This document shows, one piece after another, positions 17,403 to 25,336 of a DNA stretch of 64,000 nucleotides. The position numbers and the translations under genes were made by a program. The stretch's first letter is position 1; the number at the start of each line of letters is the position of its first letter. Source of the stretch: DLAJ01 sp964655525 (GTDB taxonomy: Bacteria; Bacillota; Clostridia; Lachnospirales; Lachnospiraceae); the NCBI GenBank assembly GCA_964655525.1, contig CAZZNE010000006.1, positions 1-64,000 on the forward strand. The letters run 5' to 3'. The notes below the pieces were generated by a model. It had not been told where the DNA came from and made no database searches. It was given only the letters and a program-made list of their open reading frames with translations.

Positions 17403-17807
17403 GCATGGATTTGGGGTTCTTTGATTTTTATATAACGGTTCATCCGCTTTAGCGGAACCTTCCTGATCTTTGCTGCAAACCCACGAAGGGCTGCCGGGAG
17501 CCGTCAACAAAAGAATCCGGTCATCCGACCGCACGATTTTTTTCAGTCTCCTCTAAAAAATTTCGGAAAATACAAGAATCACAGAGACGTAAAAGAATCC
17601 CCAGATAATCTTAGAAAAGCACGTATCCCGCCTCAATACTACCCATCATAAGAAATATCTCATTGGTCGATCGGATTTCTCATACAAACGAATTGGTCAT
17701 AGATTTGTCTTTCAGATAAGATTCAGACCTGATTGACAAAAACTCCCGGCAGATCATACCGGATGTAAAACAGTGAATGTTTTACAGTAGTAAGAATAGC
17801 AAACGAT

Positions 17808-18263
17808 TCACGTCATTTCAAGTCCTTTTTTGTCAAAAAACAAATTATTAACATTTTGTTCATATTTGGAGTAATTGCAATATCCTGCCTGATACCACCT
17901 GCATTCTCCGCAGCATTGCTCAAAAAATTCCTCATCAATGTGCGACGCCGTCTGCTTTATTGCATGCTCTGCCGTATAGCATTCCCCGGCCGCAAGTCCC
18001 GCTTTCCGAAGGATCCGCTCGTCCAAGCCGCCCACGCTTTTCTTTTTCGCCATGTCGTCTAACGCACAGCCGCCATCCTCCGCCGCATTGGGACATTCCG
18101 CGCAAATACTGTCTGCGCTCGTAACAAGACGCAGCTTCGTCTGCGGATTCCGAATCGCCGCCACGATCCGATCCATATTTTCAACAAATGCATCACTGTA
18201 ACCGGCGCCTTCATAGAGCACGCCGCACAATAAATGATGAACGCGAAGCGTAAGCTCAGCCAT
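17808..18263 (-). CDS. DUF1284 cysteine-rich protein
   Basis: The 151 residues start with LRVHHLLCGVLYEG, the hallmark of DUF1284, and contain ten cysteines, including SICAECPN and CCGECRWYQAGYC. The spacing suggests an iron-sulfur cluster or a zinc site in a cytoplasmic protein. It follows bioY by 22 bases with a good AAGGAG site, so it is co-transcribed with the biotin transporter and possibly under BirA. A biotin link is inferred from context only. Confidence 0.8.
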   Translation of the reverse strand: MAELTLRVHHLLCGVLYEGAGYSDAFVENMDRIVAAIRNPQTKLRLVTSADSICAECPNAAEDGGCALDDMAKKKSVGGLDERILRKAGLAAGECYTAEHAIKQTASHIDEEFFEQCCGECRWYQAGYCNYSKYEQNVNNLFFDKKGLEMT

Positions 18264-18285
18264 CTCCGTCTCCTTCCGTTCCGGA

Positions 18286-18891
18286 TTAATCCGAAAGTCC
18301 CGCTCTCGCCAGTCTTTTACGGATCACTGTCCCGACAGAAAACGCCAGTACAACGGAAATCACATCCTTGACCAGATATGGCACAGATACCAAAAGCACC
18401 GCGTTCCAAAAGCCGACATTCGCGATCAGCGCATATTGGAGCGACCCGAACACATGGCAGATCAAAAGCCCTAAAAAACCAAGTTCCAGACCAAACGGTT
18501 TATTTTTCATTGCCGAACCGATCCCGCAGAGCGCCGCCATAAAGAAAAAACCCCAGATAAAGCCTCCCGTATATCCGACCAGGATGCCGGAACCCCCACT
18601 GAAGTTCGCGAACACGGGCATACCGACCGCACCGAGCAATACCCAGACCGCCGTACTTGCCAGCGAAAGCCGCCATCCAAGTACAGCGCCTGTCAGGGCG
18701 ACCGCAAATGTCTGAAGCGTCAGCGGCATCCCCGTCGGCATCGGAATTGAAATCTGGGAAAGCACCGAGAGTACGGCGGCGAACATTCCAATATAGACAA
18801 GCATGCGCGTTGACGGCTTTCGCTCTCCTCTCTTCCTGTTCCTCTCCTGCGCCGAACGTTGATTTGCCGCATTCATTGTTCCAGTATTCAC
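18286..18891 (-). CDS. bioY: Biotin transporter S component BioY
   Basis: BioY captures biotin in the membrane and works alone or with an ECF module. The 201-residue protein has about six helices and BioY motifs: SIPMPTGMPLTLQTFAVAL, GAVLGWRLSLAS and GSGILVGYTGGFIWGFF. It has a GTG start with AGGA 8 bases upstream; the Met at codon 6 is an alternative. The basic N-terminal 28 residues are longer than usual. A strong promoter overlapped by a BirA-like operator sits upstream, so it should be repressed when biotin is plentiful. Confidence 0.95.
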   Translation of the reverse strand: MNTGTMNAANQRSAQERNRKRGERKPSTRMLVYIGMFAAVLSVLSQISIPMPTGMPLTLQTFAVALTGAVLGWRLSLASTAVWVLLGAVGMPVFANFSGGSGILVGYTGGFIWGFFFMAALCGIGSAMKNKPFGLELGFLGLLICHVFGSLQYALIANVGFWNAVLLVSVPYLVKDVISVVLAFSVGTVIRKRLARAGLSD

Positions 18892-18932
18892 GATTGGTAT
18901 CCTGCCTTTCTTCTGTTCAAATCTCTTTCAGC

Positions 18933-18962
18933 ATTATAGCAAAACGCCCTCCCTATTGTCAA
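18933..18962 (-). promoter_or_regulatory. Promoter of bioY
   Basis: On the minus strand the perfect -35 TTGACA (18962-18957) and perfect -10 TATAAT (18938-18933) are 18 bases apart. Confidence 0.85.
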
Positions 18963-18985
18963 CTATTTTTATTATTTGGTTTACA
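18957..18985 (-). promoter_or_regulatory. BirA operator overlapping the bioY -35
   Basis: Minus-strand TGTAAACC, a 13-base spacer, and AGTTGACA form an imperfect inverted repeat with the same half-site and spacer length as the Bacillus bioW operator (TTGTTAACC-N13-GGTTAACAA). The right half covers the -35, so binding would block RNA polymerase. No birA gene is in the window. Confidence 0.65.
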
Positions 18986-19047
18986 TTTTGTATTTTTCTT
19001 GTTCATAGTTTCTTAATTGTTTATTCTTATCAACGTTCAACCACCCT

Positions 19048-20304
19048 TTACTTCTTTAACCGATACACCGTTGTCTCTGTCAGGAAATTCGGCAGATTAT
19101 ACAACACAAGCACATCCGTATATCCATGCTCCTCCACCAGCGCACGCAGGCTTCCGTTATAATAACGCAGGTCAATGAGCGTAATCTCATCATAAAGCCC
19201 TGTCAGATATGGTGCAAAGCAATTGGCATAAGAGTCCTTGATCAAAAGGATACTTCGTTTCCCCGTCTCTGCTCCCGAAGCTTCCTCCTCCCGTTCTCTT
19301 GTCACAAAAATCTCCGTCATGGCATGATTGCCGTCGAGATAGACGCTATACGGGTCATCCCCCTGTGCATTCAAAAGCGCATAAAGCGAATCCGATTCCG
19401 ATTCTCCCCCGTCATATACGACCTTGTACCGCTCTGTGCCGCTCCCCGGAGGATATACAAGCATGATTGCATCCTCAACATCATATAGACCGCATTTTGC
19501 AGCCGTCGTACCATGAAAATCCGCGCATACGATCTGTGTCTCATAATCGGACCATGGCAGAACCTCGCGATTTCCGCCCGGTAGAAATGCGCCGTCCGTA
19601 CCCTCCCTATCAGTAATCGACCTCACATACGCCGCATAACCGGCATGCGTCCCCTGCATCGTCCAATGATGATCTGTCTTGTAATAGATCGGCTCGTCGG
19701 CATACGCCGCGAGTCCTTCCCATACATCCACATAGCACTGAGAAAGTCCCTGTTCTAACAATCCTGCGGAAAACTGCTCCAAATACGCCTGCTGATCGAA
19801 CTGCTCCGCAAACGGCGATACTTTATCTCTCCAAATTCCGTCCGCCGTCGGCACGAGCATCACGCGCACATTTCTCACCCCCGCTGCGTTCATATCCCTC
19901 AAAAAACCGATCAGGCATTCCTCATTGCGCTCCGCAGTCTCCCCCGCCGCGATCTCCGGCATATGCAGCTCGATCAGACTTCGGTCGCGCGCGATATAGA
20001 CACCGCCGGATTCCCTTCTTCCCAAAAGCAGCCCGCAGTAGGTCTTTAACGTGATCCACTGGTCGCGCATCGGAAACTGATCCGTCAGATACTCCTCGTA
20101 TGCGCTCATATAAGAGGCGTCAAACACGCTCTCTTTTGTCAGAACGGGCTTAGTTGCAAGCAGTCTCCGCTCCGAAGGGGAGTATACGCGCTTCTTGGAC
20201 GTCATCTGCCACATGCCGAAAAAAACAAGCATAGCAAGTAACAGCACGAACGGCAAAGCCTCGCCGCAGGTATCCCGCCATGATTTTTTCTTTTTGTCCT
20301 CCAT
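19048..20304 (-). CDS. DHHW-family surface protein (AlgJ/AlgX-like), partner of the MBOAT
   Basis: The 418 residues have one N-terminal membrane helix (about 15-33) and an extracellular SGNH-like domain. The family motif DHHW appears in YYKTDHHWTMQGTHAGYAAY, and LIKDSYANCFAPYL carries the conserved Asp-Ser pair. Such proteins receive or place acyl groups on surface polymers together with an AlgI-type MBOAT. The start at 20304 is preceded by GGAGG; the 10 extra in-frame codons upstream are excluded. It follows the MBOAT gene by 39 bases. The acceptor polymer is unknown. Confidence 0.85.
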   Translation of the reverse strand: MEDKKKKSWRDTCGEALPFVLLLAMLVFFGMWQMTSKKRVYSPSERRLLATKPVLTKESVFDASYMSAYEEYLTDQFPMRDQWITLKTYCGLLLGRRESGGVYIARDRSLIELHMPEIAAGETAERNEECLIGFLRDMNAAGVRNVRVMLVPTADGIWRDKVSPFAEQFDQQAYLEQFSAGLLEQGLSQCYVDVWEGLAAYADEPIYYKTDHHWTMQGTHAGYAAYVRSITDREGTDGAFLPGGNREVLPWSDYETQIVCADFHGTTAAKCGLYDVEDAIMLVYPPGSGTERYKVVYDGGESESDSLYALLNAQGDDPYSVYLDGNHAMTEIFVTREREEEASGAETGKRSILLIKDSYANCFAPYLTGLYDEITLIDLRYYNGSLRALVEEHGYTDVLVLYNLPNFLTETTVYRLKK

Positions 20305-20343
20305 ATCGTCGCCTCCAATCCTGCGTCGGAACAATTTCGCTGA

Positions 20344-21789
20344 TTAAAACCGGAAATACAAAAATGGATTATAGCTTGCATCGACCAGCGACGCGATGCA
20401 TAAAAGTAGCAAAATTGCAATAAAAATTGCAGAATTCCAATTTTTTCCATAAAATTTCAGCTTTTTTGCAAGAAAAACAGGCAAATTTGTCGCTCCGACC
20501 GCTCCTAACAGCAATAATCCGCCATATTGAAAAAGGTAATACCATGTCCGCGCATTGTATAATCCTCCTGAACCGACTCCCGACACTCCGGCGGCGCTGC
20601 CCACAGCCTGGAGCGGGATTGCCAGCATTCGCGCCATATACTGAACCGCCTCAAGAAGATTTGTATGGGTGAACAGCACCCAGCCGAACAACACAACAAT
20701 CAATGTATACAAATGACCGAACACACGGGGTATGCGCGCAAGCGCTTTCTGTAAACACACCTTTTCCAAAATGAGAAAACATGCAAAATATAATCCCCAT
20801 GCCATGAAATTACCGCTCGCGCCATGCCAGATCCCTGTCAGCGCCCACACAACAAGCAGATTAAAAATCTGCCTCTTAAGTCCCTTTCTGTTTCCTCCGA
20901 GCGGATAATACACATACGACGCAAACCATTTTTGTAACGTCATATGCCACCTTCGGAAAAACTCGGAAACGCTGCGCGACTCATACGGATGATCAAAGTT
21001 TTCGGGGAAGTGAAAGCCAAAAATTGCACCTAATCCGATCGCCATATCCGAATAACCGGAAAAATCGTAATAAATCTGAAGTCCATAGGCAATGATGCCG
21101 AGCCAGCCCGTAAGCACCGGCATTTCCGCCGGCGGCATCGCCGCGATCGTCTCCCATAAAACGCCAAACTGATTGGCAAGCAATACTTTTTTGGCAAGTC
21201 CGACGGCAAACCGCAGTGCGCCCCCGCTCATCCTCCCGATACAAAGCGGGCGTTCCTTCATCCTGTCCTCAATATCCGCATAGCGCACGATTGGTCCCGC
21301 GATCAGCTGCGGAAACAGGGAAACAAACATACCGAAATCAATGATATTCTTTTGCACCTTTGCATCCCCGCGGTAGACATCGATACTGTACGACATCGTC
21401 TGAAAGGTATAAAAGGAAATCCCGAGCGGCAGCGGCAGTTTGAAAAGCGGCACATGGCTACCCGTCACGCCGTTCCATATCCCAATCAGCCAGTCCGCAT
21501 ATTTGAAAAAACCAAGCATCGCGATATTTATGGCAATGGATGAAATCAGCCATCCTTTCGCGGCTTTTTGCCTGCCCGCCGCGCGCGCCGCGTCAATCCG
21601 CCTGCCATGCCAATAATCCGATACCGTGGAAAACAGCATCAACAGCACATAGACCGGCTCGCCCCACGCATAGAAAATAAGAGACGCCAAAAAAAGCAAT
21701 CCATTTCTGAATTGCTTTGGGCATAGAATATATGCGATCAATACGATCGGCAGAAACCGAAAAAGAAACGTAAAACCTGCAAATATCAT
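20344..21789 (-). CDS. MBOAT O-acyltransferase (AlgI/DltB-like)
   Basis: This multi-pass protein of 481 residues is expected to move an acyl group, usually acetyl, across the membrane onto a surface polymer. It has the MBOAT core: YYDFSGYSDMAIGLG, FFRRWHMTLQKWF and the catalytic His in ALTGIWHGASGNFMAWG. About ten helices are visible. GAGG lies upstream of the ATG. Its flanking genes, DUF4358 lipoprotein and DHHW protein, occur with it so often in clostridia that one surface-modification system is likely. Confidence 0.93.
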   Translation of the reverse strand: MIFAGFTFLFRFLPIVLIAYILCPKQFRNGLLFLASLIFYAWGEPVYVLLMLFSTVSDYWHGRRIDAARAAGRQKAAKGWLISSIAINIAMLGFFKYADWLIGIWNGVTGSHVPLFKLPLPLGISFYTFQTMSYSIDVYRGDAKVQKNIIDFGMFVSLFPQLIAGPIVRYADIEDRMKERPLCIGRMSGGALRFAVGLAKKVLLANQFGVLWETIAAMPPAEMPVLTGWLGIIAYGLQIYYDFSGYSDMAIGLGAIFGFHFPENFDHPYESRSVSEFFRRWHMTLQKWFASYVYYPLGGNRKGLKRQIFNLLVVWALTGIWHGASGNFMAWGLYFACFLILEKVCLQKALARIPRVFGHLYTLIVVLFGWVLFTHTNLLEAVQYMARMLAIPLQAVGSAAGVSGVGSGGLYNARTWYYLFQYGGLLLLGAVGATNLPVFLAKKLKFYGKNWNSAIFIAILLLLCIASLVDASYNPFLYFRF

Positions 21790-21796
21790 AAAAACC

Positions 21797-22447
21797 TCAT
21801 TTCAAAAGCATGCTCTCAATCACATCAATGGCAACCTGATTTCGTTCCGCATAAGCAGCGATCTGTACATCCTCATCCGCATCTTCCTGCTCAGGGGTCA
21901 GCATTCCAAGCATCACATAGAACACATAATTTCCCATTGTGACAACCGAAGATGCCGCGATCTTATTTAAGTTACTCGGATACTGCATCGTGTCATTTTT
22001 TAAATTCTCGACATAAGCATTGATTGCGTCCGACACCTGCGAGAGATACTCCGGCTTCGCTTTAATCGCAACAAACGTATCAACATGCGCGCTCATCATC
22101 GGAACCTCAACCAGAAATTCCTCGCACCAGTCCGGCTCAATGCCGTAAACCACCTGAATCTCGTCCTCCGAAAGAAGCATGGTGGGAAGGTATTCCTCTC
22201 CGTACGCCTCTTTCACCGCCTGATAAATAGCGTCGATCGTGACCGTATCGTCAATACCGCCCGGCTCATTGCCGCCGGTCGGCTGACTTACGTCCGCCCC
22301 GCCCGATGTATTTCCGTTTTCCGTATCCTGTACGGAGCCGCCCTGCGCGGCGTTATCATCCTTGCCGCACGATACGGCAAACAGCATTGCCGTCGAGAGT
22401 ATACACGCAAGGATTCTTTTTGTCCATCCTGTTTTTGTTTGTCTCAT
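21797..22447 (-). CDS. DUF4358 lipoprotein
   Basis: The signal peptide MRQTKTGWTKRILACILSTA ends at the lipobox AVSC (Cys near residue 27), followed by a Gly/Asn/Thr linker and a DUF4358 domain with PTMLLSEDEIQVVYGIE and VEVPMMSAHVDTFVAIK. The frame is open 41 codons upstream through a repeat, and an ATG there has an AGAGG site, but the signal peptide argues for the start at 22447 (AAAGGAT upstream). The MBOAT start is 7 bases past its stop, so this is the first gene of the surface-modification operon. Confidence 0.85.
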   Translation of the reverse strand: MRQTKTGWTKRILACILSTAMLFAVSCGKDDNAAQGGSVQDTENGNTSGGADVSQPTGGNEPGGIDDTVTIDAIYQAVKEAYGEEYLPTMLLSEDEIQVVYGIEPDWCEEFLVEVPMMSAHVDTFVAIKAKPEYLSQVSDAINAYVENLKNDTMQYPSNLNKIAASSVVTMGNYVFYVMLGMLTPEQEDADEDVQIAAYAERNQVAIDVIESMLLK

Positions 22448-22547
22448 TCTGACACCTATCCTTTCTATCTTTCGCAGCTTGGAATGCAAAAAAGCGCACG
22501 CCGCAGGCTGCCTGTCTGTTATCTCCATCATTGCCTCTTTTTTACTA

Positions 22548-22556
22548 TTTATACCA
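22548..22556 (-). promoter_or_regulatory. Extended -10 at the repeat edge, upstream of the DUF4358-MBOAT-DHHW operon
   Basis: On the minus strand TGGTATAAA (22556-22548) joins the end of the palindromic array to unique sequence about 100 bases before the lipoprotein start. No good -35 is present. This mirrors the junctions at 17374 and 32493. Confidence 0.45.
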
Positions 22557-22885
22557 TGATTGCTGCGCAATCATGCTAAAGTACATGCCCATTCGGGCGG
22601 ATATCATGTCTTACGACATGATATCTGGATTGCTGCGCAATCATGCTAAAGTACATGCCCATTCGGGCGGATATCATGTCTTNNNNNNNNNNNNNNNNNN
22701 NNNNNNNNNNNNNNNNNNNNNNNNNNNNNNNNNNNNNNNNNNNNNNNNNNNNNNNNNNNNNNNNNNNNNNNNNNNNNNNNNNCGACATGATATCTGGATT
22801 GCTGCGCAATCATGCTAAAGTACATGCCCATTCGGGCAGATATCATGTCTTACGACATGATATCTGGATTGCTGCGCAATCATAT
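22552..22885. repeat. Tandem array of 70-bp palindromic units, short-spacer form
   Basis: Units repeat with an exact 70-base period on both sides of the gap (22558 to 22628, and 22797 to 22867). Each has ATGATTGC/GCAATCAT-type palindrome 2, a spacer with GCCCATTCGGGC and palindrome 1 (ATATCATGTC TTAC GACATGATAT). The flanking copies differ by single bases such as GGGCGG against GGGCAG. Confidence 0.9.
22683..22782. other. Assembly gap, 100 N
   Basis: Exactly 100 N lie inside the tandem repeat. The phase on either side is off by 29 bases from a multiple of 70, so the size is a placeholder. A true gap of 71 or 141 bases would keep the period. Confidence 0.98.
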
Positions 22886-23299
22886 CGAAAACATCATGAG
22901 CGGCAATTTCTTTATGATCAGCTCCGTTACGATGGCGTGCTCCGGATATTGATGATAGGACTCCTCGCCGACATACGAATCCACATCGACGATCTGGTCA
23001 ATCAGCCACTTTTCCGCCGTCCGCCCATGCCTGTCCGTTGCCTGCGAATAGATATTCATTTTCAGCGACACCTTCAGATGATGCAGCGTCTGATAAGAAA
23101 AAGAATCCTTTGTCATCGCGAGCAAATGCTCTTTCAGCGTCATATCGGGCGATGCTTCTTTATATAAATACTGCTCAATGATCGCAATGAGCTTAAACGG
23201 CGCAAAATCATGCGCACAGATTTCCGAATAGGACATTTCCGCACCGATATAAATTTTCGACACATCGCCCATGATATACTTAAAATCCTGATATTCCAT
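22880..23299 (-). CDS. Protein of unknown function, 139 residues
   Basis: I do not recognise the family. The protein is soluble, mostly helical and acidic to neutral, with a SYSEICAHDFAPFKLIAIIE segment and a long C-terminal helix. AGAGG stands 7 bases before the ATG. It starts 48 bases after the sigma-like gene and is probably translated from the same message. The final codons and the stop codon lie at the edge of the palindromic repeat array, so insertion of the repeat may have changed the original C-terminus. Confidence 0.65.
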   Translation of the reverse strand: MEYQDFKYIMGDVSKIYIGAEMSYSEICAHDFAPFKLIAIIEQYLYKEASPDMTLKEHLLAMTKDSFSYQTLHHLKVSLKMNIYSQATDRHGRTAEKWLIDQIVDVDSYVGEESYHQYPEHAIVTELIIKKLPLMMFSI

Positions 23300-23347
23300 T
23301 TCGCTACCTCTGCATACCGCTGATATTCCCTGCGGTACTGCGTTTTT

Positions 23348-24097
23348 CTACATGCCCTGCGCGCTGTCGTCGATTTCCTCGATTCCGCCTGCCGAGATCC
23401 GAATGGCATCGCGGATTTCTTTTTCGCTTAAGCTGCCCTCCTGCATGAGTTCCTCGACCGTGACCTTTCTTCGAAGCTCCCCAGCAAGCGCCTTTGCCTG
23501 CTCCGCTGTCTTTTGGACGCGTGAGAGCACCTTTTGGTTGACCTTTTTTTCATCCGCGTTTTCGCTGATATATTCCTCCATGGCATCCATGATCATTTTA
23601 CCGAGCATACCGGAAACCTCGTCCGGCTGATCCAGAGCACCAAGCATTTCCACACCGAGCGTGAGCGCCACATTGCCCTCTCCGATCAAGTCCTCCAAAT
23701 ATACGCCCTGCCCCGCATACAGCTTGGAAATCTCCACAACCTCCGGCAGATACGCCTCCACCAGCTTTTTCTTTGCCGCCTTTTCTCCCGCCATCGCCGC
23801 CATGGAAATCGCCCGTCTCTCGCCATCGCTCACCTTGGGAAGCATCTGTAATTCGTTTAGATAAAGCTCCAGATAACTCCGCTCATCGTCGTTTAGATAG
23901 TCCTCTTCATCGGCCGGCTCGCCGATCCCGATGTGATTCTGCTTAAAATAATCATAGAGAAGCTGCTCCTTCTGTGAATCAAGCTGAAGCTCCTTTACAA
24001 ATTGCCCGACCTGCTCCTCGGACAACATATGCCCCTGTAAGCGCGCCGTATCCTTTAACTCGGACAGCCTTTTCAAAAATCGTTCTTCCCCGCTCAT
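23348..24097 (-). CDS. Sigma-70-like protein lacking the promoter-recognition regions
   Basis: The 249 residues resemble primary sigma factors around region 1.2 (DDERSYLELYLNELQMLPKVS, cf. YL-EI) and region 2.1-2.2 (KLVEAYLPEVVEISKLYAGQ and YLEDLIGEGNVAL). The WWIRQA-type region 2.4 is replaced by DAMEEYISENADEK, and there is no region 4 helix-turn-helix; the C-terminus (KVTVEELMQEGSLSEKEIRDA) resembles region 3. It should be able to contact the beta' clamp but not a -35 element. It could be a regulator that occupies core polymerase. The start has GGGGAG upstream. Confidence 0.75.
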   Translation of the reverse strand: MSGEERFLKRLSELKDTARLQGHMLSEEQVGQFVKELQLDSQKEQLLYDYFKQNHIGIGEPADEEDYLNDDERSYLELYLNELQMLPKVSDGERRAISMAAMAGEKAAKKKLVEAYLPEVVEISKLYAGQGVYLEDLIGEGNVALTLGVEMLGALDQPDEVSGMLGKMIMDAMEEYISENADEKKVNQKVLSRVQKTAEQAKALAGELRRKVTVEELMQEGSLSEKEIRDAIRISAGGIEEIDDSAQGM

Positions 24098-24144
24098 CGT
24101 CCCGCTCCCCGCTCATTCATCATTGCTGCTCAGATACTTAAATT

Positions 24145-24247
24145 TGTGCGAAGAATGCCCGTATTTTTGGCATTCTTCAGCGTGAGACTTAGAACTTCTT
24201 AACGAAGCGCCCACTGGCGCGAGCTTTAGAAGTTCTTCTCACGCTAA
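24145..24247 (-). ncRNA. Structured intergenic element, copy 1 (pair of 49902-50045)
   Basis: A perfect 10-bp hairpin (24150-24159/24169-24178) is joined by one base to a long stem: GCGTGAGA 24180-24187 with 24237-24244, AGAACTTCT 24191-24199 with 24228-24236, and inner GCGCC/GGCGC at 24207-24220. It lies between the rhomboid stop codon and the sigma-like gene start. Copy 2 has the same stem lengths, the same 28-base central loop length and compensating base changes. The strand assignment assumes transcription with the flanking minus-strand genes. Confidence 0.6.
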
Positions 24248-25167
24248 TTTCTCTTCACATGCTCATGCGTGAAAAGATGATTCTGACAATACTCATAATT
24301 CCCCTCGCATTTAGAACAAAAGCGGAATTCCAGCGTCGGATCATCCTCCTCCGTCCTGCCGCAGATCGCGCATTTATGCCTCGTAATACCGCTGTTCTTC
24401 GGTTTTGCGGCATGTCGATACTCCATCTGCCGCTTCCTCTGTTTGATCGTTCTGCGCGGTCTTCCGCGTGTCATCATGAAGAAAATGATAAAGTTTAATA
24501 AGGACGCGCCAATCGTAAACGCGAGCAGCCATCCTGTCTGCAAAATATCCATGATCATCAGCACAACATATACAATACCGAGATACTTTACTTTCATCGG
24601 AATGATAAACCACAGCATCACCTGCATATCGGGATAAGTCGCCGCAAACGCAAGAAAAATCGACATGTTAATATAGTAGGTACTGAACAATGCCCAAAAG
24701 TAATACTGATACCATGTCTGCATCTTTGCCAGCGTTCCCATTCCCTGCGGGTTAATGCCGTAAATCATAAACTCGAGATCATTTACCTTCGGAAAATCAA
24801 AAAGCGCAAGCCAGCCGGCAAGTAAGAAACTCGCAAGCACCGTAAACAGAATCCCCCCGAAAATATATACATTATAATAGAACGTTCCCCATGTCCGCTC
24901 TAAATTCGTGCCAAGAGAATAGTATAACATCAACATGATCAGCAAAAAGAAAACGTTACTCGAACTGGGCGGAATGAGCACCCAGCTGACAAGACGCCAG
25001 ACCTGACCTCTTAAGATTGCATACGGATTCAGGGTCAGATAACCCACAAAGCTGCTGTTGATCAACTGAATCAGATAGCCCGCCGCATAGCATAAGATCA
25101 GATATAATGAAAGATTCGGAATGGCATATTTTCCCAATTTTGCTTCTAATTTATTCAAAAATTTCAT
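24244..25167 (-). CDS. Rhomboid-like membrane protein without the catalytic serine, with a zinc-knuckle tail
   Basis: The 307 residues show six or seven helices with rhomboid-fold features: an N-terminal helix pair, an R-GQVWRLVSWVLIPP segment and an LGTNLERTWGT stretch in place of the usual G-SG catalytic motif. The catalytic Ser is not visible, so it is probably an inactive rhomboid. The C-terminal cytoplasmic tail has CAICGRTEEDDPTLEFRFC and SKCEGNYEYCQNH, which looks like a zinc-binding module. It has AGAGGAGAG before the ATG. A structured element begins at its stop codon, and the sigma-like gene follows downstream. Confidence 0.8.
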   Translation of the reverse strand: MKFLNKLEAKLGKYAIPNLSLYLILCYAAGYLIQLINSSFVGYLTLNPYAILRGQVWRLVSWVLIPPSSSNVFFLLIMLMLYYSLGTNLERTWGTFYYNVYIFGGILFTVLASFLLAGWLALFDFPKVNDLEFMIYGINPQGMGTLAKMQTWYQYYFWALFSTYYINMSIFLAFAATYPDMQVMLWFIIPMKVKYLGIVYVVLMIMDILQTGWLLAFTIGASLLNFIIFFMMTRGRPRRTIKQRKRQMEYRHAAKPKNSGITRHKCAICGRTEEDDPTLEFRFCSKCEGNYEYCQNHLFTHEHVKRN

Positions 25168-25262
25168 TTTCTCTCTCCTCTTAAACCGCTTTTATGTAAC
25201 ACATCTTATCATTCCTTCCAGAAAAAGTAAACAAAGCGGATGCGTTCTTTATTCTTTTTTCA

Positions 25263-25291
25263 TTGAACTTTTTTATCGCGTAGCGTATAAT
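25263..25291 (+). promoter_or_regulatory. Promoter of the acyl-CoA dehydratase activase gene
   Basis: TTGAAC (25263-25268) and TATAAT (25286-25291) are separated by 17 bases, with the likely start site about 40 bases before the ATG. Confidence 0.8.
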
Positions 25292-25336
25292 GCCAATGTA
25301 AATGAAATCTAATTATGAAGAAAGACGGTGTCAAAC

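Larger units (their letters stand above)
17166..17807. other. 640-base noncoding region with palindromes, upstream of the M16 protease
   Basis: No convincing gene is present. From left to right it holds a hairpin ACCCG-AAAAAC/GTTTTT-CGGGT (17233-17260), two copies of the interspersed palindrome family (17271-17382), a promoter (17374-17402), a hairpin GGTTC...GAACC with AGCGG pairing (17438-17460) and a GTAAAACA/TGTTTTAC hairpin near 17766-17786. The stretch 17540-17760 shows nothing recognisable. Confidence 0.6.

Noticed and set aside
17316..17534. A 72-codon minus-strand reading frame
   Set aside because: It runs through the palindromic repeat and a promoter, lacks a ribosome site and has an implausible protein sequence. 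It is open by chance.
22552..22885. The tandem array as a CRISPR
   Set aside because: Units are identical over their whole 70 bases and strongly palindromic with no unique spacers, and no cas genes are near.
22531..23167. Plus-strand reading frames across the N gap
   Set aside because: They consist of repeat sequence and unknown bases only, and overlap a better minus-strand gene.
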